64,000 bases of DNA from Hymenopus coronatus (lineage: Eukaryota; Arthropoda; Insecta; Mantodea; Hymenopodidae). Below the pieces are notes generated by a model. It saw only the letters and a list, made by a program, of their open reading frames with translations, ran no database searches and was not told where the DNA came from. Each line of letters starts with the position of its first letter. The stretch's first letter is position 1. This document shows positions 22,201 through 32,769 of the stretch, piece by piece. The position numbers were made by a program, and so were the translations under genes. The stretch lies in assembly GCA_030762935.1 (NCBI GenBank), contig CM060900.1, positions 108,652,620 to 108,716,619 of the forward strand. Reading direction: 5' to 3'.

Positions 22201-22228
22201 TTTTTTTTTTGTTTTTTTTTTTTTTTTT
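22201..22228. repeat. Poly(T) tract
   Basis: T run broken by one G, directly upstream of a DDE_3-type transposase fragment. Confidence 0.9.
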
Positions 22229-22269
22229 GTGAACTTCACAGGTGCACGTGGTGTTTACTGTGTGTTCTT

Positions 22270-22500
22270 AAATATGTGGAGCCGATTGAGCTGATATGGG
22301 CACGCCTTAAACATCCCGCAGGGAAGTGTAATGTGACTCCTCCTATAAGTGTTGAGAGAATGTGTACTGAATATAGACTCGAGTGTGTGCGAATGATGTG
22401 TTTGGCACACCATGCAACAAGAGCAAAAATTTCAACTGTTCCACACGACAATGCTTCGTTTGTGATACATGTGAGTGAAAGTGACAGTGAAAACGAGTAA
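22270..22500 (+). pseudogene. Tc1/IS630-like transposase C-terminal fragment (DDE_3 type)
   Basis: The frame reads VEPIELIWARLKHPAGKCNV, then VERMCTEYRLECV, and ends in an acidic VSESDSENE tail and TAA. The NPIELIWA.VK motif with its Glu is the third catalytic acid of DDE_3-type Tc1/IS630 transposases. The acidic serine-rich C-terminal tail is also typical of one insect lineage of these elements. Here the Asn of NPIE is replaced by Glu. Only the last 70-odd codons remain. The N-terminal half of a related element may be at 31446-31661. Confidence 0.65.
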
Positions 22501-24095
22501 GGCGAAGACAGCGTAATGTGGTTAGATATTGTTAGTACTGTGTAGTACTCTTGTTGGACTTAATAAGAACCTTGCTAATGTAATTATTCACTTGGTACTC
22601 TAAGAAATATATGTCCATACCTGTAACTCGTGTTTACTGGAAGAAAACGTGACCACGTTGCTTTCTGCGTCATTGAGTATCTGCATTCTTATCGCAGTTT
22701 TTGATGCCACATATGTTAAGCTTATCAGCAGCACAATAATACTTGAATATATAAGCTTAAGGTATAAACCTTTAGTGCATATTTTCGAAAACATACCTCA
22801 TATTTAAAAAAATATTGAAATCATAAATATTTAAACGTTTATACTTAACAGTAAGGTAATAGTTGCAATTAACACCTGCTGTAGCCTTATCATGACCATG
22901 CGTGTATTTTAGGATAGCCTGTGAAGCTGGTAAACAGAGAGGAAATGTGACGTCTCCCCAATTCACCTGGAGTTGCAATTTAGAGTGTTGTTTGACATGT
23001 AATAGCCGTCAGTGGTGGTGCTAGCCAATTTTAAAGGCAGCCTACCGGGTACCGTATAGTAGAACGCTGACACAAATTAATTTCTGTCAGGCTTAACGAT
23101 AGACACAGAGACGCAGTATTGATAGACGGGTATATTCATTTAAACTGGAGCGTTATCACTCCTAGTACGGTTCAACTTTTTATAATATGCCTGGAAGTTT
23201 AGCTTTTCCATGCTGATTAGCAAGTGCAGCAGTAAAATATATTCTGGTGTTATAATTTCTCACGTAGGACAACTATTAAGAACAAAATAAACTTTCAGAC
23301 TTTTTATTATTTTGAACACAGAAATAATAAATTTCCGATTCTACGCAAAATTTGTATCTAGCATTCTAGTGTGCCATCCTCAATGAAACGTTACTGTATG
23401 CTGTTATTCGTCATGTACACAGCTGAGAAAGCGCAGTTGAGTGGATAAGGAAGGGGTGGCAATGTTTGCGCACAAATGTGAGCGAGGTCTCCCCAGGCCT
23501 GTTTTAGGAGCAGTTATTCGACTTGATGTCAAAATCAATGTTACCAGAGAGCACTTAACGGAGGCAATATATCACAATTCACTTTTGGTGAGTTTCAGTA
23601 GCTTGCGTTCCTTACACCTTCGTGTCTAATGCGTCTAATTCCACTTATACGTGCACGATACATCAGCATTAGACTGTTATATAATCATATTAGTGCCAAA
23701 ATTAGATTCATGATTTATTTTGAGTTCGTAGGTGAGTTGTCCTACACCCCTCTCTAGGTACACGCTGAAAATGAGTACAAGGTGAACAGCTGTGTATAAT
23801 TTTTTGTAAACTAATAATTTTACTCGAAATTTGTACGAACACAAAATGTAAATTATGTGATTACGGGTAACTGGAAGTTTGAAAATAATAGATAAAAAAT
23901 CGAAAACAGTTTTACATATATGTTCTTTTTTCCTCCATGGCACGACAGCTCATAAGGAATCTTGGCCTACTGCACGGCCGCTGCGTCCCCCATCTCGGTC
24001 CATGACAGACGTCATGGATGGGGTGCAGAATTGGAGGGTGAGACGTGGCCCGTTAATGTTGTCCTCTTGACCTGGAGCCGCTATTTCTCCATCAA
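22501..24095. other. No gene recognised
   Basis: About 1.6 kb. A CAGTGGTGGTGCTAGCCAAT sequence at 23011 looks like a hAT-type terminus (CAGTGxxG start) but I could not find the other end. ORFs at 22600-22794 (minus), 23441-23629 (plus) and 23677-23943 (minus) have no recognisable domain. Confidence 0.4.
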
Positions 24096-24245
24096 GTAGC
24101 TCCACAATTGGCCCCCAAGGGATTTTACGAGGCTGAGTGAACCCCGGACCAGGACTCCCAGAGGGGGAAAGCTCCCCAAGCCGGTACCGGGAATCGAACC
24201 CAGGTCTCCCGCTTGGCAGGCAGCTGCGCTACCACCACACTAATA
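24096..24245 (-). mobile_element. tRNA-headed SINE (SINE-G-like, reverse)
   Basis: The reverse complement reads AGTGTGGTGGTAGCGCAGCT, then GCCAAGCGGGAGACC, B-box TGGGTTCGATTCCC, then TACCGGCTTGGGGAGCTTTC. The A and B boxes are close to consensus, so this is one of the better preserved heads. It is followed at 24262 by a hAT-terminus-like sequence. Confidence 0.7.
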
Positions 24246-24261
24246 AGCCCACCAGTTTTAT

Positions 24262-24320
24262 ACAGTGGCGGCCTGCCTTTAGGGGCACGGGGGCACGTGC
24301 CCTCCCTACAAAAATGTCAG
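24262..24320 (+). mobile_element. Candidate hAT terminal sequence
   Basis: CAGTGGCGGCCTGCCTTTAG, then GGGCACGTGCCC. Many non-autonomous hAT elements begin CAGTGGCGG followed by a G+C-rich palindrome-like stretch. I did not find the matching other end, so size and family remain open. Confidence 0.4.
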
Positions 24321-25280
24321 ACAATAATTTCTCCATTATATTATTAAGTAAGATGCTATAATCTATAACGCATTTTGTATAAATTTAAACCTACATTGCA
24401 CACTGGTCACTTGTAGCGAAGATGGCTGTCGGAAATAGTAACCGACCGCACTTTTCAGACCAAGCATTTTTGTGGTCATCCTATGCGCTCGCGCGGAAGA
24501 ATTCAGGGCTTTTAGATGTAGTTAATTTGTTGGTGAAGAGTTCAAGGGGCCGAGAGCGGAAGATTCTCTTAGGACACGAAAGCCTCTGTGGTCATTTGCC
24601 GAGCATGCGCAAAGAGAAAATAAGAACCCACAATAAACAAAAATTAAAGCTTGAGTCAAATCCCTGACAAAAATATTTAGCCAAAGATCTCTTCGTGTAT
24701 AAGAGTAAATAATAACAAATATTTCTTAAGTTTGAATGTCTTCTTATTTGAAAACAAAGTTGATCTATAAACCTTCCGAACGAAATATACAAAAAGAAGC
24801 TTATGTGGTTAAAATTGACAATGTTGGTACCAAGCAGACGTCAAGGTACGCTCACACCAACGCTCAAGGCACGATAGCGATCTACTTTACTTTAAAGTAG
24901 TTTCCATAATTTTCTGAGAGAAAAGCGACCTTCGTTTGTAAAAAGAAACATCGTGAACGTTGTAATTTGCATACATAAACTATTAAGGTAGTATTGAAGA
25001 CAGGAATCTTAAACTCAAATGTATCAGCTGTTAAGGCGATTTGCAGCAGGATTACCTCTGTGATAATGTTGTTGACATATGGTAAACAGTGAAGGTGTCG
25101 GTTCGTGTTCAAATTTCTCGGAACATGTCGCGTTCAGTTTCTGACTTAAAGAGTTATCGAACTATTTTTTCAAACAAAGGATCCAAGGAGGACTTCATCT
25201 ACAAACAGAAAGCTTAGTGCTAATACAGAAATTAGTATTTGATTTCTACTGATAATTTTAGTATGCACTAATTTTAATCT
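24321..25280. other. No gene recognised
   Basis: Possibly interior of a hAT element beginning at 24262. ORFs at 24422-24667 (plus), 24592-24792 (minus) and 24882-25112 (minus) show no domain. Confidence 0.4.
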
Positions 25281-25545
25281 GTCGTCATCCGTGATCTAGG
25301 GGTAATATGTTAGCCTCTGGTTCTCAAGGTCGCGGGTTCACACCCTGACTTTGTAGGCGTAAAAATTCCTTCCTTCATAAGGGAAGTAAAGTCGTTGATA
25401 CTCTGCCGTAGATTTATAGCATGTAAAAAACCCTCAAGCCTGATAAAGAGGCCTCAGAGCAATATTAAGCGGTCTTTGGCGCCCAAAATAGAATGGGGCG
25501 CTTAGAACCGTAGCATTTAAAGATATTCCATAAATAACATTCAAT
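25281..25545 (+). mobile_element. SINE-B copy, complete (forward)
   Basis: Head GTCGTCATCCGTGATCTAGG, then GGTAATATGTTAGCCTCTGG, B-box CGCGGGTTCACACCC; body GGGAAGTAAAGTCGTTGATA, GTAGATTTATAGCATG; tail AGAATGGGGCGCTTAGAACC and a short ATAAATAA-rich end. Confidence 0.87.
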
Positions 25546-26082
25546 TTAGTTTTAATTTTAGTCAATCTTAAAATTGTGCCCTACCACATAATTTGGCCAT
25601 GAGCCGCCACGAGTTTCTCTGAAGTGTGTCTCAGTCTTTGTTTAAACACAACTAACATTTCCCAACATGTGCAGAAGTATGTGTTGCTATATTACAGGCG
25701 ACAGCATTATCCTATTCCTATGGTAATTTTTCAAAAAAAGTATTATAATATTTTTATGAATGAATGATTAATTTTAGAGATTAAAGTTTACTAAATCTTT
25801 TAAAAAATTTTCATGATTATGTAATCAACGTTATTGAAATATCATCCTGTAAAGTTGTTTGTGTGATTCAAAGCTCAAGTTAGGAAAAAAATACCACCTA
25901 ATTTTCTCAAATTTTGAGGTGCCCAGAATATTTGCATTGTGGTATATACTTACATAATGGAATTTATGACAAAAGAAGCATTTCTTGAAAATTATATCAC
26001 ATAGCAGCTACGCAATCACAGTGCAATTTTCTGAAAAATAAATGAAGAAATATAGTCATTTGAAACTTCATTCCCAGTGTCA
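25546..26082. other. No gene recognised
   Basis: A+T-rich, no motif seen. Confidence 0.45.
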
Positions 26083-26327
26083 CTTAAATTGAAACATTTA
26101 CTCAAAGGGAATAGGAATATAAAATCCGATGTTATGACATAAACCATAGATTATTCATGACATTGAAATCGTAACAAAAAAAAAAAAAAAAAAAAAAACT
26201 CTCTAGACGGCTTTGAGATGAGAGCACTATCAAATAATTGCATTCAGCACTACTGCAAAAACCGTAGTGCCTAGTAATGAAATTGCGTGCTAAAGTCCTA
26301 AAACTCGGTCCATTAAGGAAATGAAAA
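26083..26327 (+). repeat. Dispersed repeat R3, copy 1 (with poly-A insertion)
   Basis: Matches the reverse complement of 34887-35128: shared GAAACATTTACTCAAAGGGA, AGACGGCTTTGAGATGAGAG, TAATTGCATTCAGCA, GTGCCTAGTAATGAAA and CTCGGTCCATTAAGGAAATG. This copy carries a 23-A run at 26176-26198. The other copy lies directly upstream of a DUF4817-type transposase remnant, so R3 may be the 5' flank of that transposon family. Confidence 0.75.
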
Positions 26328-26576
26328 CATTTATAGGTTCTTCAAAAGAACGGCAAACTTCTAGTTTTACATTAGCGGTGACGACCTCTAACTCAAATCG
26401 GTTTAGATCAAGACCAATAATCTATGTGATTGGTCTCCTCCGTCAGGATGTTCCCCCCACCAGTGTTCGTGAATTTTCATATTTTGCTGCTACGACGAAT
26501 ATATTCGTATGGATTTTATGCGGTCTGATTTGATTTTCTCTCTCTCTGCTTTGGGTTGCAGTGTCAGCCCTCTGTG
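26328..26576. other. No gene recognised
   Basis: A 70-codon ORF covers most of it but has no recognisable motif. Confidence 0.4.
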
Positions 26577-26690
26577 TTATTTTTACTTTCTCTAGATAGA
26601 GAAGGTATTGTACTCCACCCAAAATTCGATACTGATATTTCACCGCAAATACACTCTATGAGACCCGAATAAAATAAATCTGGTGTGTTT
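26577..26690 (+). repeat. Rep-A 5'-end fragment (forward)
   Basis: TTTTTACTTTCTCTAGATAG, GAGAAGGTATTGTACTCCAC and AATTCGATACTGATATTTCA, then abrupt change into a reverse copy at about 26688. The palindrome at the start is shortened compared with other copies. Confidence 0.8.
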
Positions 26691-27470
26691 CTTTCACATG
26701 ACTTTCTCAACATCTCTGTAACAAATTATTGTAATTAAGCCTATTCTTCTATATACTTCATGTTAATCGAGATAAACATTAGCAGAAATGGTTTTATTAC
26801 TTAGTTCCGTATAGGAGGAAGGAAAATAAAGGACTACGCTAGGCTAAACCAACAGTCAAATGTTTTAAAATGTGGCTGCTATGGTATAGAAATCCGATTC
26901 TATGCGTGGCCAGCAGTTGACAAGCTCCCGTATGAGAAAAGCATGTGTTTTAAAACTGAAATCAATAACAAGGAATATCTTAAAAACGGTCAACTGCAGG
27001 AAAAAATGCATATGACATAAATTACGTGCTTTAACGAGCTCTACATTTCTCTGTAGTAAGATTTTGTTTATCTCTTACGGTTTATCAGTTATACAAAATT
27101 CCGCAAAATTCTTTAAGAACAAAGATATCTTCAGAGTCAATTCTCAGAAAATTCTAGATATACGTTGTGTTTGTCATGTAAATATCTTTAATGTGTATAT
27201 ATATATATATATATAAATATAAATCAAAATTTTTATAGCCATTTTTGAGAAAAACCAAAATTTTCAAAATTTTCCCAAATTTAACGGACTTTTCGCCTTT
27301 GAGCTATGCTGTCCACAGGCACACACGGACCTTTTTCTAGAAGTGCATTTTTTTATTATGTGGGTCCCAAAACATGTATTTCCGTGAAATCTCGGTATCG
27401 ACTATTTGGGTCAGTACAATACCTTCTCTATACACTAAGTACTTAGTACGTGTAGAGAAAGTAAAAACAT
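26688..27470 (-). repeat. Rep-A copy, near complete (reverse)
   Basis: Opens TGGTGTGTTTCTTTCACATG and closes with TACGTGTAGAGAAAGTAAAA. Internal blocks CAATAACAAGGAATATCTTA, CCAAAATTTTCAAAATTTTC and CGGTATCGACTATTTGGGTC are in the expected order. It contains a TA microsatellite at 27196-27215. Confidence 0.88.
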
Positions 27471-27757
27471 ATTTAGAAAAATGTCCTTGTGTGTCTGTGA
27501 GCAGCATATTTCACAAACAAAAAGTCCCTTAAATACGAAATTGTGCAGTTAAGTTCATTATCTGCCTAGGATACGGCACGAAGATTTTCAGGAAAATCTC
27601 CCCACCCCAACTACCCTTTACATGGAACATTGTTCGAAAATTTGTTTTCTCAAAAATGACTCCAACGATTTTAAATAAAATACCATATGTTTAAAATATT
27701 TTCATGGCAAACGAAACGTATATCTTCAGTTTTCTGGGAATAGCCTCTGAAGACGTC
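27468..27757 (+). repeat. Rep-A copy (forward), part 1, interrupted by SINE-D
   Basis: Follows the preceding reverse copy immediately, starting at ACATATTTAGAAAAATGTCC and running to GGGAATAGCCTCTGAAGACG. The SINE-D insertion follows; the 3' end resumes at about 28025. Confidence 0.85.
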
Positions 27758-28024
27758 TTTTTTTTTTATTTCATTTTTATAGCCCCCTTTTACATCTAAT
27801 GTCATATCGGGGGTTTTCCACTTGAAACATCTCGTTGTCTGTAGGTACTTTTACGTTGGTTTAAATAATTTTGTTTTACTCAAACACGCACACATTCACA
27901 TACAAACTTCCAGACTCTGTGGGGGATAGGGAATAATTCTGGCTAGAGAAAACTTCCCTGACCCAGCCGGGAATCGAACTCGGGACCCGCGGGTGAGAAG
28001 TCAGCTCGCTGACCACGGAGGCAG
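27758..28024 (-). mobile_element. SINE-D copy inside Rep-A (reverse)
   Basis: T run on the plus strand (its A tail), body CCAGACTCTGTGGGGGATAG then GGAATAATTCTGGCTAGAGA, and tRNA head in reverse: CGGGAATCGAACTCGGGACC (B box) and TCAGCTCGCTGACCACGGAG. Flanking GAAGACGTCT (27749-27758) and GAAGGCGTAT (28028-28037) match at 7 of 10 positions, a possible worn target-site duplication. Confidence 0.85.
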
Positions 28025-28115
28025 TATGAAGGCGTATGTTTAGATTGGTATATTATCTCGATTAGAAGATGTCATATAAATGGAATATATCAGATTTTTT
28101 TATGCATGGATTTGG
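28025..28115 (+). repeat. Rep-A copy (forward), part 2
   Basis: Resumes after the SINE with ATTATCTCGATTAGAAGATG then TCATATAAATGGAATATATC, the 3' end of the repeat. Some of the segment between is missing, so there was also a deletion. Confidence 0.7.
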
Positions 28116-28139
28116 CTTTTAATTGTGAATTTAGTTTTG

Positions 28140-28440
28140 TTTTTGGCTGAGTCCTCAGCTCCGATCTCTGTCACAGGTGGCCAAGGTCGTTAACCCTTGG
28201 ACCTGTGAACGCAAGGTCCGCGGTTCAAATCACACCAAGACGGTCATCTCTGACTACGGATTTCTCTAGGTTTTCCTCAGTCTTCATAAATGGCGAATGC
28301 CGGGGAGGTACCCTAAACTCAGACCTGTTTCCTTCCCAAATTTCCTCTCCTAGTAATTAACATTTAATATCATGCAGCATCAGTGACACTGTCTATGGTA
28401 CCGCATGTCATAAGAACGGGCGTTAAAACTCCATTTAAAA
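28140..28440 (+). mobile_element. SINE-E copy (tRNA-derived)
   Basis: Head GATCTCTGTCACAGGTGGCC, then AAGGTCGTTAACCC, B-box CCGCGGTTCAAATC; body GATTTCTCTAGGTTTTCCTC, CATAAATGGCGAATGCCGGG, AGGTACCCTAAACTCAGACC; tail CATCAGTGACACTGTC, GGTACCGC, GGGCGTTAAAACTCC. The last part matches the SINE-A tail (CATCAGTGTCACC..GCGGGCGTTAAACACTACC), which suggests a shared 3' module. Confidence 0.8.
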
Positions 28441-28441
28441 T

Positions 28442-28842
28442 ATATGATGTGTTATATTCACATTAGTTTCTCAACCCTATGGTTTTTAATTGATTTATAA
28501 TTATTCTTCAAAAAGTTGACATTTCTATCTGGTACTTCATTTTAATCAAGATAAAGCTTTGCAGAAATAATTACGTTACACGTTTGTTAACTAAGGGTAT
28601 AGCGATAATCAAATATTTAAGAAGTGGACGCTATATGCAGACAATTCCATACTCCTTCCCTGCAATCATGTGAAACACCTGAAGTTCGACACGACTTAAA
28701 ACAATGAAAACATTACTGAACAAAAACATATCATTAATATCGGATATATCGGAAACGGCTGATATCACAAAAAAGATATCTGAAATAATTTAAGTGAATT
28801 AAAGGGATATGCAATTTTTTTGTAATAAATTTTCGTCTATAG
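28442..28842 (-). repeat. Rep-A copy (reverse), part 1, interrupted
   Basis: Opens GATGTGTTATATTCACATTA and runs to TAATAAATTTTCGTCTATAG, where a 0.55-kb foreign stretch starts. It resumes at about 29395. Confidence 0.78.
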
Positions 28843-29394
28843 CAGTGTCGCTTAATTATTTGCCGGAACAGGTGATAGCACTACAGTGTGTCAAGTGTCA
28901 CTTTAAAATTTCGGTAACAGAAAGCAAGCCAACACGCAAGCCATCGACTCCTACGTTTATGTCTGTCTAGAAGAGGTCTTTGCTATTTATAAAAAATTGC
29001 GGAATAAGAGTTTAGTTTGCGACAAAGCTCTGCAATCAGAAAATTCAAATTGCAGCGTCATGCAAGGAACGCTAATTACTACCAAACTTATGAAAATATG
29101 TATAAGTATGTTTATACTTAAAGTATAAATACTAACGCAAGAGACATAATAGAGCATCTACTCTACCAATCATGAACCTACAACAGGTGTTACCCTATGA
29201 ACGGTGGAATGCTTATTTCAAACGCAAAATTTTGCATACTGCCGCAGCACTGAAGGAATAATCTGTTCTTGCTTTCCGCGCAGTTGGTCGTGCAGTACAC
29301 AGAAGAAGATGCGCAGGAGCATCGATCAGATTTGATCTTCCTCTGCTTAACTCAAAGGGCAACCATTTGGTGACGCCCGGTCCATCATTTAACA
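28843..29394. mobile_element. Candidate non-autonomous insertion (hAT-like ends?)
   Basis: This stretch interrupts a Rep-A copy between the blocks TTTTCGTCTATAG and TCCGAATAAAGAAGAC, so it is an insertion of about 550 bp. It begins CAGTGTCGCTTAATTATTTG (hAT elements often start CAGTG). Its far end read in reverse (ACTGTTAAATGATGGACCGG) is only weakly similar. No clear 8-bp target duplication was found. No ORF. The insertion is well supported; the family is a guess. Confidence 0.5.
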
Positions 29395-29832
29395 GTTATA
29401 CGATTTTATATAAATATCCTTCCGAATAAAGAAGACTTCGAAGGCTATTCTTGGAAAATTCAAGAGACATATTTTACTTGTTATTTAGAAATCTTTAATA
29501 TGTGGTATTTTAAAAATAATCGTTGGAACCATTTTTCCTAAAATCAAACACTTCGAAAAATGCACAACGCCAAGGGAAATTTTATATTTGGGGGATTTCC
29601 TGGAAACCATCATGTCGCATCTTGGGAAGATTGTGAACTTCTAAATTTGATTTTTATCCGATATTTCGTTTTGAGTCGTTCAGATACACTGGAACATGCT
29701 TTTTATAAATTTGATTCTTTTTTATTTCAGGGGTTCTAAAAGACACATTTTCAGTGAAATCTGGATATATACTTTTTGGACCGAATGCAATACCTACTGT
29801 TTCCACTATGTTCCTATATGGTAGAGAAAGAA
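29395..29832 (-). repeat. Rep-A copy (reverse), part 2
   Basis: Resumes with ATATCCTTCCGAATAAAGAA and ends CCTATATGGTAGAGAAAGAA. It includes TCAGGGGTTCTAAAAGACAC, where the consensus has GGGGACCTCAAAACAT. Confidence 0.82.
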
Positions 29833-30110
29833 AGGAAAAAGAAAAGAAAGAAAGAAGAAAAAAACATGCAATTCCGATTATATTCCTCCATAAATGCGAA
29901 TTATGCTTTCTCTCCCCCTCTCTTTCTCGTTATTCTTCTGCCACTTTCTTATTGTTTATTTTCCCTTTTACTTCCTTCTCCCTCACCCATATTTCTCACA
30001 ATTTCAGTATTTCCTTCGCCCTCTATCTCTGTCTCCTCCTCTCTATCCCTTTCTCCCTCTATCCTTCTATTGCATTTCCCTCCTCTGTCCCGGCTATTTC
30101 TGTGCAAATT
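29833..30110. repeat. Purine- then pyrimidine-rich tract
   Basis: A purine stretch (to about 29865) followed by a C/T-rich stretch (29905-30080). It opens overlapping ORFs up to 129 codons (29754-30143) made of Ser, Leu, Phe and Pro. They are compositional artefacts. Confidence 0.8.
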
Positions 30111-31154
30111 TTGAAAATGGGTAATAAAGACTGCTTTATCTGAGGATGTAATACAATTAAAACAACATTTCACAAACTTGCGTCTCTTCCTTAAGTTGGC
30201 AACGTCAACTGAGCTACGCTGTTTGTCATGATAATCAGGTTACAGATAAGTAAAATTTGTGTAAATTCTTATTCACCCTATATGTTCCTAAACTTTGTTG
30301 TGAAATTGTTTTTCAAAAAAACTGAATAGAAACAATATATTTGGATTTATTTTGCGCAACATTAAAAACGCGTATAAACGTTGTGTAAGTTGTTTGTAAG
30401 GGGTTATACAGGTTAATTTTCAACAAGTTGTATGTCTTTGTCATATATTTGGTGTAATGTGCTGCCTCTTTGTGAAAGGCTAGACAAGAGGCTATCGTAA
30501 GTATGGGTGTGTCTTCATCTGCAGTCAAAAACCCTCACATCCGTATGGAAAGGAAACAATTGTAACTTTTGTTCACTTCTTTAAAGCGGGATATCGTTCG
30601 AACATTTTCTAAATTTTTCAGCAACTACATATACCAGATTTCATAAGAATGGTTTATAGGTACAAGTAAGACAACACAAGGGCACTTTACGCACTGAAAC
30701 ACACTTTTATTGTGGCTACTCTTCCTGGGAGGAAGGAATGAAGTGAAGGAACCACAGGATACTACAGGCCGCAGACATACGAGTATATAACACAGAGGTG
30801 CGTGAAAGTCCCTAACAGTTCCAAACCCATAGACATATCCCGCTGCTGGAGCTGCTTGGAGAGGGCAATATGGATGATCCGTCTACCAAGGGGTATTCTT
30901 TCCTTTGAGAAAGCATACGCATAAATATGCCACGAAACCCAGAGGTACATCCGTCGCCAAAAAAGTGAGTCATGTCTGGAACGCCAAAATTCGTCTTAGT
31001 CCTAGAGTTGTGTTCCCAGCTCGTGGACCCTGAAAGGAATGCGTATACAACACACGCATGAGAACAGATAGAAGCAGTATTGAAGAATAGTGTGGCCTAG
31101 CTTAATATAGTAGTAGCCGTGTCCACTTCTGAACACAATGCTGTTTCATTTTCT
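30111..31154. other. No gene recognised
   Basis: Small ORFs at 30313-30528 and 30762-30950 (both minus) have no recognisable domain. No SINE head or transposase motif found. Confidence 0.45.
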
Positions 31155-31195
31155 GAAGAAGAAGAAGAAGAAGAAGAAGAAGAAGAAGAAGAAGA
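31155..31195. repeat. (GAA)n microsatellite
   Basis: About 13 GAA units, directly abutting a Rep-A fragment. Confidence 0.95.
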
Positions 31196-31196
31196 T

Positions 31197-31425
31197 TAGT
31201 TGTGTGTGTCTGTCTGTGGGCGGCATAGCTCAAAACGAAACCTCGTTAAATACCAAACTTGGTATTTAAGTTCAAAATCATCCAAGAATGCCCCACAAAG
31301 ATTTTCAACAAAATCCCGCTCACCCCCATTACTCTGTACATGTGACATTTTTTCGAACATTTTTATTTTATCAAAATTGTAGCATTCATTAAAACACACA
31401 CTTTATGACATAGATCTTTTTTTAA
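31197..31425 (+). repeat. Rep-A fragment (forward) with internal deletion
   Basis: Starts at GTTGTGTGTGTCTGTCTGTG and GGCGGCATAGCTCAAAACGA, proceeds to GTACATGTGACATTTTTTCG, then jumps to ATTAAAACACACACTTTATG. About 300 bp of the middle is missing compared with complete copies. Confidence 0.8.
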
Positions 31426-31445
31426 ATAGATAATTATAAAATAAG

Positions 31446-31661
31446 TTAACCGTATCTTCTTATAAAGGTAACATTAAAGTCATTGATTTGCGTAACAGTA
31501 TGCTCTGGTCTAGTTTTTCTTATTTTTCCAGGAGTGCTCAATATACTATTTTCTCCTCTTGACGTCAGCTCTTTCTTCTCCTTACCAATTCTCTTTATCG
31601 TTGACACGGAAACACCAGTATAATATGCAACTGGTTGTGAACTTGTGTCACTGGATATCAA
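31446..31661 (-). pseudogene. N-terminal helix-turn-helix fragment of a Tc1/DDE_3-like transposase
   Basis: The 71-codon frame contains AYYTGVSVSTIKRIGKEKKE, then STPGKIRKTRPEHTVTQIND and FNVTFIRR. This matches the N-terminal HTH (GVSxxTVxRIxKE), the basic S/TPGKKRKR linker and the following DxFDxxxIRR segment of DDE_3-type elements. There is no catalytic domain behind it: the sequence runs into a Rep-A fragment at 31425. The family is inferred from motifs only. Confidence 0.6.
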
Positions 31662-32262
31662 TACTGTTTATTCAGAGCTTCTTCATCTTATTTATCTACA
31701 ACGCTGCTTGTAATTTCACGCCCTTCTGAATGCACAATGTCTGAAGTAAGACATAGCTTCAGGCATGGTGAAAAAAATAGAAAATCTTCTTACAGCATTG
31801 AAGTGCTTCTGCACCTTATAATGCTAAGTAGGACACGTTAGGTTAATACATATATCTGCAAGAATGATTACTGTATAGCAACTCACCGGGTAACCAGATT
31901 TCGCTTTCCCCTCCCCCCACACCTCATCCTACAGGGCTCACGAGCCAAGAACACAGCTATACATGGCAAAGTACCTTATTTACACCATCCGCGATATGCA
32001 GTTGTGTAGCGGCAGAAATAGGTGTCACAAGTTCCAAATCTTAATATTACTAACCCATATGATAAATAATCATAATCAAATACATAACTTAAGCTTCTTC
32101 AACAATAAACTATTATTATTAACTAAAAATATTGACACAAAATATGACACAGTTTGTACTATACGGCATTATTAAACCTGGCGCCCCCCCCATGTGTGTT
32201 CACTGTAGCTCTTTGGCAAAACGTAGATTACTCCTCTAGTGAGGGTTGCAGGTACGCATGCA

Positions 32263-32263
<1 letters not shown>
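31662..32263. other. No gene recognised
   Basis: A 70-codon ORF at 31963-32175 has no recognised domain. A C-rich patch lies at about 31910-31920. Confidence 0.45.

Positions 32264-32306
<43 letters not shown>
32264..32306. repeat. (AT)n microsatellite
   Basis: About 21 AT units; abuts dispersed repeat R2. Confidence 0.95.
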
Positions 32307-32307
<1 letters not shown>

Positions 32308-32309
<2 letters not shown>

Positions 32310-32535
32310 ATCCTTCTCTTAATGATATTGAATCAACACATAGCAGCTATTTATTTTAGCCATGTTTATTTCTTAATGGGCATTCAGTACAGTTAACATT
32401 ATGATAGTGATTATGATGCTTCTTTAAGGATTTATTCTACAGAACAGCAATATGCTGCACACGAAAGCATATGGTGCGCAGAATGGTATGCAAACGCATC
32501 AGGCACAAACAGTTCTCTCTCAATGGAAAAAAAAT
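32308..32535 (+). repeat. Dispersed repeat R2, shorter copy
   Basis: Same order of blocks as 15958-16257: TTAATGATATTGAATCAACA, GCTATTTATTTTAGCCATGT, TGATGCTTCTTTAAGGATTT, ACAGCAATATGCTGCAC, GCAAACGCATCAGGCACAAA. It is shorter by about 90 bp in the middle. Confidence 0.7.
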
Positions 32536-32769
32536 GGAATCTGCATGGTATGAAAAAATACTAAAAGTGTTGTTAAGGAAACCAAGTTTTGAAACATGTT
32601 TAGGGACCCAATTTTGAGCATTTGGGGGGGAGGGAAGTAGGAATCGTGTGTACGTTTTTTTAAATGTAATACTCAACACACCCTTCACAAACCGATCCAA
32701 CAGGAAAATACCAATCACAAATGGAATAATGTCAATTTCTCAGACAAAGTAACATTTTCTTCCACACGT

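Noticed and set aside
29754..30143. 129-codon ORF rich in Ser, Leu and Phe that looks like a membrane protein
   Set aside because: C/T-rich tract open in several frames at once; the start lies inside a Rep-A copy.
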